Positions 1-7,538 of a stretch of 26,453 nt of DNA are shown here, one piece after another. How positions within the stretch are numbered: position 1 is the first letter of the stretch; each line of letters begins with the position of its first letter. Under the pieces are notes generated by a model that saw only the letters and a list, made by a program, of their open reading frames with translations, searched no databases and was not told the DNA's origin. The position numbers and the translations under genes were made by a program. Source of the DNA: Bacillota bacterium (GTDB lineage Bacteria > Bacillota_A > Clostridia > Christensenellales > Aristaeellaceae); assembly GCA_023421735.1 (NCBI GenBank), contig JAEZSP010000100.1, forward strand, positions 1-26,453, written 5' to 3'.

Positions 1-280
1 TGCCAGCGGGCTCCAGCGATTACCCGGGAGCGCGACGGGCCGCCGCATATGCTCCCCTATCAATCTTGCACCGGGTGGGGTTTACAGAGCGGACAAGTCG
101 CCAAGCCGCTGGTGAGCTCTTACCTCACCTTTCCACCATCGCCCGCCTGCGCGGGCAGTCTATTTCTGTTGCACTTTCCTTGGAGTCGCCTCCACCGGCA
201 GTTAACCGGCACCCTGCCCTACGGAGCTCGGACTTTCCTCAGACGGCAAAGCCGCCTGCGGCCGTCCGGCATGCTCAGAC
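1..280 (-). ncRNA. rnpB: RNase P RNA, bacterial class A (3' part cut by window edge)
   Basis: Catalytic RNA of ribonuclease P, which trims the 5' leader of pre-tRNAs. Read on the minus strand, conserved blocks of bacterial RNase P RNA appear in the right order: GAGGAAAGTCC (240-230), the GGGCAGGGTGCCGG segment, GGAGGCGACTCC, AAGGAAAGTGCAACAGAAA, then AGGTAAGAGCTCACC and GTAAACCCCACCCGGTGCAAG split around the helices, followed by GATAGGGGAGC. The 5' end is placed at about 280 from the promoter TATAAT at 292-287. About 280 nt are present; class A molecules are usually 350-400 nt, so the 3' portion, including the last conserved region and the partner strand of P1, lies beyond position 1. The gene directly follows the zinc-ribbon gene on the same strand. 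Confidence 0.95.
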
Positions 281-286
281 CAAATA

Positions 287-315
287 ATTATACCACATGC
301 GGTCAGTCCTCGCAA
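287..315 (-). promoter_or_regulatory. Promoter of rnpB
   Basis: On the minus strand, TTGCGA (315-310) and a perfect TATAAT (292-287) are separated by 17 bp. The predicted start is near 280, matching the expected RNase P RNA 5' end. The -35 box lies inside the last codons of the upstream zinc-ribbon gene, whose stop codon is at 305-303. Confidence 0.75.
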
Positions 316-1016
316 TAGAGAATCCTTCCGCAGTTGTCGCATTCAACCAGCTGATCCGTCTCCTGAATGCGCCTGAGCGTCGCGGAGGGGAGCTGCATGA
401 AGCAGCCACAGCACTGTCCGTCCTGCAGCTTCGCCATGGGCGGCGTGGAATGCTGTTTGATCGACTTATACCGCTCAAGCAGCAGCGGATCGATCTTTTT
501 GGATTCACGTTCGACGTCAGACCGCATCTGCGCAAGCTTTTGCGTGTCCGTCTTAAATTCCTTGTCGTACACTTCACGAATCTGGTCGTACTCCATCTTC
601 GCCTTCGCGGCGCGCACGCGGATTTCCTTTTGCTGGGAATCGCGCGCATCGGCGTCTCGTCGCATCTTCTGGAGTTCCTGCTCGTAACGCACGAGAGAAT
701 CCATCAATTTCTGCATGGCCTCCATCTTCCGCGCGGCATCGTCGGCGTCAGATGGCGGGTTCTGATCGATCTCCCCGATCATGTCGGACAGAAGGCTGCT
801 CAGCCGCTCCGCCTCGTCGTGCACGGCCTCAAACCTGTCCTGCATGACCGCGATCTCCTGCTCAATTTTCTTCATGTTTGTCTGCTGTTCCAGAAGAAAA
901 TTGCGGTGTTTAATCAGCGTCTGACGGTTTTCCGACTTGCGCATTTCCGCCTCGAAGTTATCCGCCGCAATGTCTACCTGCATAAAGTCCCAAAGTGTTT
1001 TCAGCTGCACGTTCAT
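303..1016 (-). CDS. Coiled-coil protein with C-terminal C4 zinc ribbon (zf-RING_7 type)
   Basis: The 237-residue product has a long, charged, heptad-rich helical region (about residues 20-180) and a C-terminal zinc ribbon with cysteine pairs C202-x2-C205 and C226-x2-C229. This layout matches the PF02591/CT398-like family often found beside Nif3 genes. Members are proposed to act in nucleic-acid or secretion-related contexts, but the function is unsettled. It sits 9 bp after the Nif3 gene, in the dnaG operon. Start choice is uncertain: GGAGGT abuts the ATG at 1016 with no spacer, while the in-frame GTG two codons later (1010) has an ideal 6-nt spacing. The true protein may be 235 residues. Confidence 0.85.
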   Translation of the reverse strand: MNVQLKTLWDFMQVDIAADNFEAEMRKSENRQTLIKHRNFLLEQQTNMKKIEQEIAVMQDRFEAVHDEAERLSSLLSDMIGEIDQNPPSDADDAARKMEAMQKLMDSLVRYEQELQKMRRDADARDSQQKEIRVRAAKAKMEYDQIREVYDKEFKTDTQKLAQMRSDVERESKKIDPLLLERYKSIKQHSTPPMAKLQDGQCCGCFMQLPSATLRRIQETDQLVECDNCGRILYCED

Positions 1017-1025
1017 ACCTCCATA

Positions 1026-1772
1026 TTACAAGAACGGCTCATTGGCGCTCTCTGTGATTTCGATGTCGAGGCCGATGGATTTCAAAATCCCGGCCATGTG
1101 ATGGACGGCTGGCTTCTCCGTCGCGGCGTGACCCGCTTCGAGTACGCACATGCCGCCGTCCAGCGCGGCACAAGCGCGGTGATAGCCGATCTCGCCCGTC
1201 ACAAATGTGTCCGCGCCCGCCGTGCGGGCAATGGCTGTGTAATCGCCGCCCGCGCCGCCCAGAACGGCGATCCGGGAAACGATCGTCTCGGGATTTCCGT
1301 AACGTCTGACGACCCCGCCGAGCTTTTCCGCAATGCGATCTGCAAACGCGTAAAGCGCGGTCGGGCGAATCTGGCCGAGCCGGACGCCACTTTCCAGTGG
1401 AAGAACGCCCGTTAATCCGATCGCGTCCGCAAGCGCGTCGTTGACGCCGTTTCCTGCCGCGTCGTAGTTTGTATGCATGGCAACAAGGCTCTTTCGCTCC
1501 CGGATCAGGCGCGCAAGGAGTCGTCCTTCCGGGTCGTCCTCTATGAGGTTCTTGCGCCCGAAAAACAGGATCGGATGATGGGTTACGATGAGTTCTGCGC
1601 CCAGACACACGGCCTCGTCGAGCACCGCTTCGGTCAGGTCGAGCGCGCACAGCACGCGAGTGACCGTATTCTCCTTGCTGCCGGCGAGCAGACCCACGTT
1701 GTCGTAGTCCTCCGCGAGAGATGCCGGCATGCGCTTTTCGAGCGCAGTGCATATGTACTTTACCCGTACCAT
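1026..1772 (-). CDS. Nif3-like dinuclear metal center protein (YqfO family)
   Basis: Cytoplasmic protein of the Nif3/DUF34 family, toroidal hexamers that bind two metal ions. The biochemical role is not firmly established; a link to GTP cyclohydrolase I type 2 annotations is historical. Metal-site residues are visible: H65-H66 in the THHP motif, D104 in HTNYD, and H215 and E219 in the EAGHAATEKP segment. At 248 residues it is the short form without the inserted PII-like domain of Bacillus YqfO (about 370 residues). The start overlaps the trmK end by 13 bp, with GGGAGGAGG about 8 nt upstream. It belongs to the dnaG-rpoD-trmK run. Confidence 0.9.
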   Translation of the reverse strand: MVRVKYICTALEKRMPASLAEDYDNVGLLAGSKENTVTRVLCALDLTEAVLDEAVCLGAELIVTHHPILFFGRKNLIEDDPEGRLLARLIRERKSLVAMHTNYDAAGNGVNDALADAIGLTGVLPLESGVRLGQIRPTALYAFADRIAEKLGGVVRRYGNPETIVSRIAVLGGAGGDYTAIARTAGADTFVTGEIGYHRACAALDGGMCVLEAGHAATEKPAVHHMAGILKSIGLDIEITESANEPFL

Positions 1773-2443
1773 TGCGCGACCTCCTCCCAGATTGCCAACT
1801 CACGCCGCATGGCCTCATTGTCCACGCCACCCGCCGCCATGCCGGAAAGCGCCTTTTGGGCCACTTGCATTTTGAACTTCGCATAATCGTAAAGCTCTGC
1901 CGGGCGACGCTCCATGAGTACGGGGCCAACGAGAAGCGCCCGTTCGTCATAACGCGCCTCACCCGCCTCTGCTGCCATCACGGGATAGAGGCGGCGTCCG
2001 TCGCACACGATCCGCTCGTCCGAGATGCGAAAGCCGAGGTTCATCAGGGCCTTGCGCAGTTGTGCTTCCATCAGATTCGGCTGGAGCACCAGCCGGGTCG
2101 TTTTCAACCTCTCCCGTCCGCGCGCAACGATGCCCGAGATGGTTTCGCCGCCCATTCCTGCAATCACACAGACATCGGGCACCTGCGCAAGCGGCGCTAC
2201 GCCGTCGCCGACATGGAAGAGCGCGCGCGCAGACAGGCCAAGCGTGGAAACGAGGCGTCGCGCCTTTTCGAGCGACGCCTCCGAGATGTCCGCAAACTGG
2301 ACGCACGCGCACAAATCCCTTTGCAGCATGTATGCGCCGAGCCGCCCGTGGTCGCAGCCGATGTCCGCGAGTACGCGGCACGATCCGCACAGCTCGCTCA
2401 GCGCAAGCAGACGGGAATCGACGAAGATCGAACCGCGGGGCAT
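1760..2443 (-). CDS. trmK: tRNA (adenine(22)-N(1))-methyltransferase
   Basis: SAM-dependent enzyme that methylates N1 of adenine 22 in the tRNA D-arm region; essential in some Gram-positives. The 227-residue product has the class I methyltransferase motif I (DIGCDHGRLGAYML, residues about 27-40), the family signature IAGMGGETI near residue 94-102, and LQPN near residue 120, with a helical C-terminal extension typical of TrmK. The ATG overlaps the rpoD stop codon as TGATG, so translation is probably coupled. Gene order rpoD-trmK-nif3 is a standard Firmicutes arrangement and supports the call over a generic methyltransferase. Confidence 0.92.
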   Translation of the reverse strand: MPRGSIFVDSRLLALSELCGSCRVLADIGCDHGRLGAYMLQRDLCACVQFADISEASLEKARRLVSTLGLSARALFHVGDGVAPLAQVPDVCVIAGMGGETISGIVARGRERLKTTRLVLQPNLMEAQLRKALMNLGFRISDERIVCDGRRLYPVMAAEAGEARYDERALLVGPVLMERRPAELYDYAKFKMQVAQKALSGMAAGGVDNEAMRRELAIWEEVAQWYG

Positions 2444-3531
2444 CAGTCGATGGAATCCTTGAGCTTTCTGGAGCGGCTGGGATGCCGGAGTTTGCGAAGC
2501 GCCTTTGCCTCGATCTGGCGGATGCGTTCGCGCGTCACCTTGAATTCCTTGCCGACTTCTTCCAGCGTGCGCGCGCGGCCGTCCTCAAGTCCGAAACGGA
2601 GCTTCAGAACCATCTCCTCGCGCGGCGTGAGGGTCGACAAAACGCTCATGAGCTGCTCTTTGAGGAGCGTGAACGCCGCGGCCTCCGCGGGTGCCGGCGC
2701 GTCGTCATCAGGAATAAAGTCGCCCAAATGACTGTCTTCTTCCTCGCCGATGGGCGTTTCGAGGGACACCGGTTCCTGCGCGATCTTGATGATCTCGCGC
2801 ACCTTATCCTCAGAGATACCCATTTGCTCTGCGATCTCCTCGGGTTGCGGTTCGCGGCCATACTCCTGCAGGAGCTGGCGGGAAACGCGGATCAACTTGT
2901 TGATCGTTTCCACCATGTGGACGGGAATCCGGATGGTGCGGGCCTGATCCGCGATGGCGCGGGTAATCGCCTGACGAATCCACCAGGTGGCGTAGGTGGA
3001 AAACTTATAGCCCTTGCGGTAATCGAACTTTTCAACCGCCTTGATGAGGCCAAGGTTTCCCTCCTGAATCAGGTCGAGAAACAGCATGCCACGCCCGACA
3101 TAGCGCTTGGCGATGGACACGACGAGCCTGAGGTTTGCCTCGCTGAGGCGCTTTTTGGCCTCCTCGTCGCCTTCCTCCATGCGCTTTGCCAGATCAATTT
3201 CCTCATCGGCCGTCAGAAGCGGTACCTTGCCGATTTCCTTCAAGTACATACGCACCGGGTCATCGATCGAGACACCCTCGGGAACCGAAATATCAATTTC
3301 CTCCTCGGGCATTTCCGAGAGCATGACAGGCTCGGGAACCGCGTCGTCTTTGACAACTTCTATGTTCAAGCCGGAAAGGGTATCGAGAATGCGGTCAAAC
3401 TGCTCCGAGTCAAGTTCCACGTCGCCCAACATTTCAACGATTTCCTTGTATGTCAGAACTCCCTTTGCCTTACCGGTCTCGATCAGTTCGCGCACGCGCA
3501 CTGCCATCGCCTCGGCGCTCGCCTTGTTCAT
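2443..3531 (-). CDS. rpoD: RNA polymerase primary sigma factor (sigma-70/SigA)
   Basis: Housekeeping sigma factor that directs RNA polymerase to TTGACA/TATAAT promoters, the type seen across this window. Visible parts: a short N-terminal sigma 1.1-like segment, region 1.2 ([15 protein letters not shown]), region 2 with the -10-recognition helix ([15 protein letters not shown]), region 3 ([13 protein letters not shown]) and region 4 with the helix-turn-helix ([20 protein letters not shown]). Start choice: the frame opens at 3558, but AAAGGAG lies 8-9 nt before the ATG at 3531, giving 362 residues and a start just after the dnaG stop. The stop overlaps the trmK start by one base. Confidence 0.97.
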   Translation of the reverse strand: MNKASAEAMAVRVRELIETGKAKGVLTYKEIVEMLGDVELDSEQFDRILDTLSGLNIEVVKDDAVPEPVMLSEMPEEEIDISVPEGVSIDDPVRMYLKEIGKVPLLTADEEIDLAKRMEEGDEEAKKRLSEANLRLVVSIAKRYVGRGMLFLDLIQEGNLGLIKAVEKFDYRKGYKFSTYATWWIRQAITRAIADQARTIRIPVHMVETINKLIRVSRQLLQEYGREPQPEEIAEQMGISEDKVREIIKIAQEPVSLETPIGEEEDSHLGDFIPDDDAPAPAEAAAFTLLKEQLMSVLSTLTPREEMVLKLRFGLEDGRARTLEEVGKEFKVTRERIRQIEAKALRKLRHPSRSRKLKDSID

Positions 3532-3554
3532 ATGGGGCCACTCCTTTCGACCGG

Positions 3555-5267
3555 TCAATTGCGCGCTTCCCGCATAAGTTCGCTGATGCGCGCCAACAGT
3601 TCCTTCTTTTGTTCAGCATCGGCCGTCGGAAGCTGTTCCTTCAGCCGTTCGATTTGTTCCTTGCGTCGCCTGCCGCGAATCGACGCGAGCATGTCTTTTG
3701 CCATGTCGAGCGCGATCGCCGGATCGTCCGGCAATTGTTCGACGTTCAAATCAGCCATGAACTGCGCGCGCGCATCGTCGTCCAAATTGACGACAAACGC
3801 GGAGACGGGATTCCCCTCAAGGAGCCACTGCGCCGCGCGAGCATTTACCCCCGCGTCGAAGTCATCCGGAGAAATGGTCTCCGGGGGAATAAGCCCCTTC
3901 GCAGCCAGCGCGATGAGCGTTCCCTCCGCGCGGGAGGCCTTGATCGGGTTTTGTTCACGACGTGCACGCGGGGTAAATTCCCTTTGCGGCGTCACGGCCC
4001 CCACCTGCCTGGCGAGGATGTCGCGGTCGTAACCCGTTTCGTTTGCAAGTCTTCGCAGATGATTTTCCGCCTCCACGGGGTTTTTGATCGTTCGAATGAT
4101 TGCGCATGCGGCGAGCGCATAGCGGGTCATGCCGTCCTGGGTCGAGAGATCCAGATCATCCTTTGCGCGGAGCATGCGGTATTCGGTTCCCTCGATCTTG
4201 CGCAGGTTTTCAAAACCCGCAAGGCCCATCGCCTTGACAAAGTCATCCGGATCCATGCCGGCGGGGTAGTCGATTACCCGCGTTTTGAGTCCGGCCGCAT
4301 CGAGGATGTCGAGCGCGCGAAGCGCCGCCTTGCGTCCCGCGGCGTCTCCATCATAGCTTATCCAAACCTCGCCCGCGTAACGCTTCATCAGAAGAGATTG
4401 TTCTTCCGTCAGCGCAGTGCCCAGCGTCGCGACGGCGCCCTTCACGCCGTACTTTGATAAAGATACCACGTCCATGTATCCTTCAACCAGAACCAGATGC
4501 CCCACCTGTCGTTCTTTTTTCGCATCATTCAACGCATAAAGGTTGTTGCGCTTGTTGAACACCGGGGTGTCCGGGGTATTGAGATACTTGGGTTGCCCAT
4601 CGCCCATCGCGCGTCCGCCAAAGCCCAGCACCTTGCCTTGGGGACTGAGGATGGGAAAGATCACGCGCGCGCGAAACATATCATAGGAACGACCATCGCG
4701 CACGCCGATGAGGCCGGCTTCCTGCAGCTCTTCGCGCCGAAATCCCTGGCTTTCGAGTTCCCGCAAAAGATCGTCCCAGCCCGCGGGCGATGCGCCGAGG
4801 CCAAAGTGCCGAATGTTCGCGTCCGAAAGGCCGCGGCCGTAGAGATACTTGAGTGCTTCTGCGCCCTCGTCGGTCCATAAAAGTGCGTGAAAATAGCGTG
4901 CCGCCGCTAGGTTGGCTTCGTAAATCCGTGCGCGCGTACCCTGCGTGATCCGTGGGCCAGGCGTATCGTCGTCCGGGAGCTCCATATGTGCGCGCTCGGC
5001 CAGATGCTTCACGGCTTCCGGAAACTCCATGCGCTCCATGTCCATCACAAAATTGAAGACAGTGCCGCCCTTGTGACAGCCAAAGCAATAATAGAGCTGG
5101 CTCTCGCTGTCTACACTAAAGGACGGCGTCTTTTCGTTGTGAAACGGGCACAGACCCCAGAAGCGTTTACCCTTCTGCTTCAGCCTCACATACTCGCCGA
5201 CGACTTCCTCAATGGGAGCCCTCGTGCGAAGCTCTTCCAGCCATGTGTCGGTAAACCTTCCCGCCAT
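3555..5267 (-). CDS. dnaG: DNA primase
   Basis: Makes RNA primers at the replication fork with the DnaB helicase. In order, the 570-residue product has an N-terminal CHC2 zinc finger ([11 protein letters not shown], then CFGCHKGG), a catalytic core with the TOPRIM segment ([17 protein letters not shown], then [13 protein letters not shown] holding the metal-binding acidic residues), and a shorter, charged C-terminal helicase-interaction region. The length is slightly below the usual 590-620. An A/G-rich ribosome binding site (AAGGGG) precedes the ATG. It is the first gene of the minus-strand operon. Confidence 0.97.
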   Translation of the reverse strand: MAGRFTDTWLEELRTRAPIEEVVGEYVRLKQKGKRFWGLCPFHNEKTPSFSVDSESQLYYCFGCHKGGTVFNFVMDMERMEFPEAVKHLAERAHMELPDDDTPGPRITQGTRARIYEANLAAARYFHALLWTDEGAEALKYLYGRGLSDANIRHFGLGASPAGWDDLLRELESQGFRREELQEAGLIGVRDGRSYDMFRARVIFPILSPQGKVLGFGGRAMGDGQPKYLNTPDTPVFNKRNNLYALNDAKKERQVGHLVLVEGYMDVVSLSKYGVKGAVATLGTALTEEQSLLMKRYAGEVWISYDGDAAGRKAALRALDILDAAGLKTRVIDYPAGMDPDDFVKAMGLAGFENLRKIEGTEYRMLRAKDDLDLSTQDGMTRYALAACAIIRTIKNPVEAENHLRRLANETGYDRDILARQVGAVTPQREFTPRARREQNPIKASRAEGTLIALAAKGLIPPETISPDDFDAGVNARAAQWLLEGNPVSAFVVNLDDDARAQFMADLNVEQLPDDPAIALDMAKDMLASIRGRRRKEQIERLKEQLPTADAEQKKELLARISELMREARN

Positions 5268-5313
5268 CTGTTCCCCTTCACCTTTATGATGATCCCCTGC
5301 CGCATTGAGCGAC

Positions 5314-5341
5314 TGTATATATCATTCGCCGGAAATGACAA
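5314..5341 (-). promoter_or_regulatory. Candidate promoter of the dnaG-rpoD operon
   Basis: On the minus strand, TTGTCA (5341-5336) and TATACA (5319-5314) are separated by 16 bp, giving a leader of about 40 nt before dnaG. The -10 matches the consensus at four of six bases, so this is a weaker call than the others. The rest of the divergent gap 5268-5593 is AT-rich; apart from the plus-strand promoter listed separately I see nothing else there. Confidence 0.4.
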
Positions 5342-5534
5342 ATATCCTGCATGTACCGGGCAAAATACATCAATTTGTCAGTCATCCTTCAAATGCCTGC
5401 GTATCAATTATTCCCCGCACCCATGGTATATACAACATACCCCGCGCAAAACCCTTTGCCACCCCGGATTTTAACAATTTATAAACGTTCTAATTCATTT
5501 TGGCGAACATTTTTCGCTATTTTTTCGCAAACAG

Positions 5535-5562
5535 TTGATTTCGCTCGTATCCGTGCTATAAT
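5535..5562 (+). promoter_or_regulatory. Promoter of the permuted NlpC/P60-like gene
   Basis: TTGATT (5535-5540), 16-bp spacer, TATAAT (5557-5562) preceded by TGC, which forms an extended -10. The predicted start near 5569 leaves a leader of about 25 nt and makes the GTG at 5579 an unlikely initiation codon. Confidence 0.75.
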
Positions 5563-5593
5563 CAGACTATCTCGTTGAGTGGGAGGGTATGTG

Positions 5594-6238
5594 ATGAGCT
5601 TCCATCCCGAATTTGTGTATGTGATGTTCTCGGCGACCGACTGTTCGATCGGCCGCTTTATTCGTAAAATGACCCGGAGTAAGTACAACCATGTGTCCGT
5701 GAGCTTCGACCCAGACATGCAGAGCCTCTACTCCTTTGCGCGCTACCACAAGACCGCGCCGTTTTACGCGGGCTTTGTCGAGGAATCGCTCATGCGCTAT
5801 CAGCTTACCGGAAGGCAGGCTACCGTCAAGGTATGCAGAATTCGGCTTTCCGATCAACAGGCCGCGACGCTGCGATACGCGGTCGACGAGGTGCAGACCT
5901 CACAGGTCGAGTACATATACAACTACCTCTCCGCGCTCACGTTCCTCGCCCGCAAGCGCTTTGACGTACCGCACGCGTTTACATGCGTGGACTTCGCGGT
6001 GTGGCTGCTCTCCCGTGCGGGGATCGCGGAAGTACCGGATACGTTTTTCACGATCGAGGATCTTGAAGCCGCGCTGTCGGCGTATGTAATCTTCGAAGGA
6101 GAAAGCCAATTTTACGCGGATGCACTCACATGGGGAAACGATGCTTACGCGGATCATCTCACCCGCAGAAGCTCCGTTATCGGCACCGCAACCATCCTCG
6201 GAAAGCTGTTTTACCGGACGGTCGCCCGCTTCATGTAA
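5594..6238 (+). CDS. Permuted papain-like / NlpC-P60 superfamily hydrolase (YiiX-like)
   Basis: The 214-residue product has no signal peptide or membrane segment. The order of likely catalytic residues, an early His (H33 in KYNHVSVS) and a later Cys (C131 in FTCVDFAVWLL), is that of circularly permuted NlpC/P60 (YiiX/YebB-like) enzymes, which cleave amide or ester bonds in peptides, lipids or cell-wall fragments. The substrate is unknown. The frame is open from a GTG at 5579, but GGGAGGG at 5581-5587 lies 6 nt before the ATG at 5594, so that start is preferred. It stands alone between a strong promoter upstream and a new promoter just after its stop. The fold assignment rests on motif order and should be checked by profile search. 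Confidence 0.65.
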   Translation: MSFHPEFVYVMFSATDCSIGRFIRKMTRSKYNHVSVSFDPDMQSLYSFARYHKTAPFYAGFVEESLMRYQLTGRQATVKVCRIRLSDQQAATLRYAVDEVQTSQVEYIYNYLSALTFLARKRFDVPHAFTCVDFAVWLLSRAGIAEVPDTFFTIEDLEAALSAYVIFEGESQFYADALTWGNDAYADHLTRRSSVIGTATILGKLFYRTVARFM

Positions 6239-6240
6239 GA

Positions 6241-6270
6241 TTGACACCACAGTTCAATATATGCTATAAT
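6241..6270 (+). promoter_or_regulatory. Promoter of the sugar kinase-GH3 cluster
   Basis: Perfect TTGACA (6241-6246), 18-bp spacer, perfect TATAAT (6265-6270) with TGC before it (extended -10). It begins two bases after the stop codon of the preceding gene. The transcript would have an untranslated leader of about 145 nt that includes the palindromic sites at 6308-6354. Confidence 0.8.
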
Positions 6271-6307
6271 TCCTTAGCCGCGGCGCAAACCAGTTTTTAC
6301 CTCCGTG

Positions 6308-6354
6308 GCACAATATATTGTGCGCATTTCAATCATATGCACAATATGTAGTGT
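6308..6354. promoter_or_regulatory. Candidate tandem operator: 16-bp palindrome plus degenerate copy
   Basis: GCACAATATATTGTGC (6308-6323) is a perfect 16-bp palindrome. A second site with the same left half, GCACAATATGTAGTGT, starts 31 bp later (6339-6354), about three helical turns. Both lie downstream of the promoter and before the kinase ribosome binding site, where a repressor could block elongation. The site does not match the CcpA, Rex or Crp-type consensus sequences that I know. The cognate regulator is not in the window. Confidence 0.55.
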
Positions 6355-6422
6355 CTCAATCAGAAAAAACTGGCTTTTCATTTGTGCTGCGTAATTCTGA
6401 GCAAATCTTCAGGAGGCGCGGT

Positions 6423-7526
6423 ATGGTCTATAATGAAATTAAGCATATATTGCCTCATTTTACGTTCACGGGAAAGTACGTCGATGGAATCGAGCTGACG
6501 AGCGGGAATATCAACAACACGTACCGACTCGCATACGACGTGGACGGTCAATCCGAGTTCTACACGCTCCAGCACATCAATAAATATGTATTCAAGCGTC
6601 CGGGCGACGTGATGGGAAACATCGAGCGTGTCACCGATCATCTTATGCACGCCTACGAGCGGCAATCAATCGATCCCGCGCGTCATGTGCTCACGCTCAT
6701 CCCCGTGCGCGAGGGCGGATACCTCCATCAGGACATGGAGGGAAATTATTGGCGTGCGTACCGCTATATCACGGACACCACAGCCTACGATGCGCCGAAA
6801 AAGGATCAGCACCTGTTTGAGACGGGCCGCGCATTTGGCGAATTTCAAAAACTTCTGTGTGATTTTCCGGTCGATATGCTCTATGATACCATCCCGGACT
6901 TTCACAATACGCAGCGGCGCTTCTACGCATTCGTGGCGTCGGTCGCAGCCGATAAGGCGGATCGCGTCTGCAAGGTCGACGATGAGATCGAGTTCATGTT
7001 TGAACACAGAAAGCTGATGAACGCGATCGTGAAAAAAATGCAGGACGGGACGATTCCCCTGCGCGTCACGCATAACGACACCAAGATCAACAACGTGCTC
7101 ATCGACGACGAGACGGATACCGCCCTTTGCGTGATCGACCTCGACACCGTGATGCCCGGTTCCTCTCTCTACGATTTCGGCGACGCAATCCGCTTCTGCG
7201 CATCCACCGCCCCCGAAGATGAGGAGGACATTTCAAAAATATCGCTCGACATGAATAGGTTCCGGCTGTTTACGGAAGGCTTTTTGAGCCAGGTCAACGG
7301 CTTTTTGACCGAGGCGGAGATTCGTGATTTGCCGCTGGGCGTGCTCGTGATTACCTGCGAACTGGCGATGCGGTTTTTGACGGATTACATCGACGGCGAT
7401 CTGTACTTCAAAGTCCGCTCGCCGGAGCACAACCTCGTGCGCGCAAGGGCACAGATCGCTCTTCTCAAGGATATGGAGAACAAGCGCGGCGAAATGCAGC
7501 GCATCGTAGACGATTTAATCAAATAA
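6423..7526 (+). CDS. N-acetylhexosamine 1-kinase-like phosphotransferase (APH fold)
   Basis: The 367-residue cytoplasmic protein belongs to the aminoglycoside phosphotransferase/choline kinase-like fold. The catalytic loop reads VTHNDTKINNVL (Asp at residue 219), followed by the metal-binding segment CVIDLDTVMPG (Asp 239 and 241) and YDFGDAIRF. These segments closely resemble the anomeric kinase NahK, which makes N-acetylhexosamine 1-phosphate from GlcNAc or GalNAc. AGGAGG lies 6 nt before the ATG at 6423; the frame is open upstream to 6318, but that part covers the operator and has no ribosome binding site. The GH3 gene follows 12 bp later, so the kinase probably acts on the sugar it releases. 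Exact sugar specificity cannot be read from sequence. Confidence 0.82.
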   Translation: MVYNEIKHILPHFTFTGKYVDGIELTSGNINNTYRLAYDVDGQSEFYTLQHINKYVFKRPGDVMGNIERVTDHLMHAYERQSIDPARHVLTLIPVREGGYLHQDMEGNYWRAYRYITDTTAYDAPKKDQHLFETGRAFGEFQKLLCDFPVDMLYDTIPDFHNTQRRFYAFVASVAADKADRVCKVDDEIEFMFEHRKLMNAIVKKMQDGTIPLRVTHNDTKINNVLIDDETDTALCVIDLDTVMPGSSLYDFGDAIRFCASTAPEDEEDISKISLDMNRFRLFTEGFLSQVNGFLTEAEIRDLPLGVLVITCELAMRFLTDYIDGDLYFKVRSPEHNLVRARAQIALLKDMENKRGEMQRIVDDLIK

Positions 7527-7538
7527 GGGGGGATACGG

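Noticed and set aside
49..318. Small plus-strand frames over the first 300 bp
   Set aside because: This DNA is RNase P RNA on the minus strand; the frames are chance.
297..1415. 372-codon plus-strand frame opposite the zinc-ribbon and Nif3 genes
   Set aside because: Antisense of conserved genes and overlaps the rnpB promoter; no recognizable motif.
2062..4032. 656-codon open frame on the plus strand opposite rpoD and dnaG
   Set aside because: Antisense shadow of two certain genes in GC-rich DNA; composition is Arg/Ala-rich without domains and there is no ribosome binding site.
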